51,927 bases of DNA from an uncultured Anaeroplasmataceae bacterium (GTDB taxonomy: Bacteria > Bacillota_I > Bacilli_A > Acholeplasmatales > Anaeroplasmataceae): NCBI GenBank assembly GCA_947589245.1, contig CANQBD010000011.1, positions 1 through 51,927 of the forward strand. Direction: 5' to 3'. The position numbers and the translations under genes are program-made. The notes below the pieces were generated by a model. That model was given only the letters and a program-made list of their open reading frames with translations. It did not search any database and had not been told where the DNA came from. Positions 51,852 to 51,927 of this stretch are shown one piece after another (the first letter of the stretch is position 1; the number at the start of each line of letters is the position of its first letter).

Positions 51852-51927
51852 TGAACTGACCCTTGTCAAGTAGACACGGAATAAAAAAATAATTAAAAAT
51901 AAATAAAATTACAATTGGCATGATATC
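51852..51927. mobile_element. possible left end of an IS150-like insertion sequence
   Basis: From 51852 the sequence TGAACTGACCCTTGTC, followed by AAGTAGACACGG, resembles the terminal inverted repeat of IS3-family IS150-like elements (TGTACTGCACCC, then GTTGGAC). No transposase gene is in the window, so the element would continue past the right edge. The identification rests only on this end. Confidence 0.35.

Overview
The window is an AT-rich chromosomal segment from a walled, low-GC Firmicute. The hrcA-grpE-dnaK-dnaJ operon with CIRCE operators, rpsU, mtaB-rsmE, an FtsW-type protein and a DacF-like carboxypeptidase all point to Bacilli or a relative such as Erysipelotrichia. TGA acts as a stop codon (for example the rsmE/mtaB overlap), so the standard bacterial code is used. 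I cannot name the genus.

Left flank (1-5.8 kb). A very strong leftward promoter with a boxA-like sequence marks an rRNA operon that starts just outside the left edge. Next come a frameshifted lipoprotein and gene debris bounded by a 29-bp direct repeat. Housekeeping-type genes follow: rsuA, a hotdog thioesterase, a CBM-like protein and a ZIP metal transporter. The flank ends with a barnase-family RNase on a lipoprotein signal plus its barstar inhibitor.

Genomic island (about 5.8-34 kb). This region looks acquired and layered. From right to left it holds: (i) two overlapping serine recombinase genes, the first lacking its catalytic domain; (ii) a tyrosine integrase that has lost its start codon, a BRO/KilAC antirepressor, an excisionase-like protein and a Lin1244-type replication protein; (iii) an AlwI-like type IIS restriction-modification operon with two D12-class adenine methyltransferases (the first fused to an XRE repressor domain), a DUF262/DUF1524 GmrSD-like nuclease and a small unknown protein; (iv) a leftward run with an unrecognised protein of about 1200 aa, a 1991-aa DEAH helicase with DUF1998-like and Vsr-like domains, a fusion of a RelE/ParE-like domain with a UvrD-type helicase, a vWA protein, a membrane protein and a repeat protein. 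Module (iv) resembles a Druantia type III-like pair (large unknown protein plus DruE-type helicase) extended by extra genes. It is the best candidate here for an undescribed defence system. A ~93-bp diverged repeat flanks the restriction module, and a cluster of dyads and 10-bp-phased repeats marks the left end of the island.

Right flank (34-51.9 kb). This is core genome: tRNA-Cys, a CIRCE-controlled ClpB lacking the N-terminal domain, a small membrane protein, ogt, a D,D-carboxypeptidase, a Fur-family regulator with a predicted heavy-metal exporter, ftsW-like, a DUF885 lipoprotein, an SGNH esterase, rpsU, mtaB-rsmE, and the heat-shock operon preceded by two CIRCE-like dyads. The last ~75 bases look like the end of an IS150-like insertion sequence.
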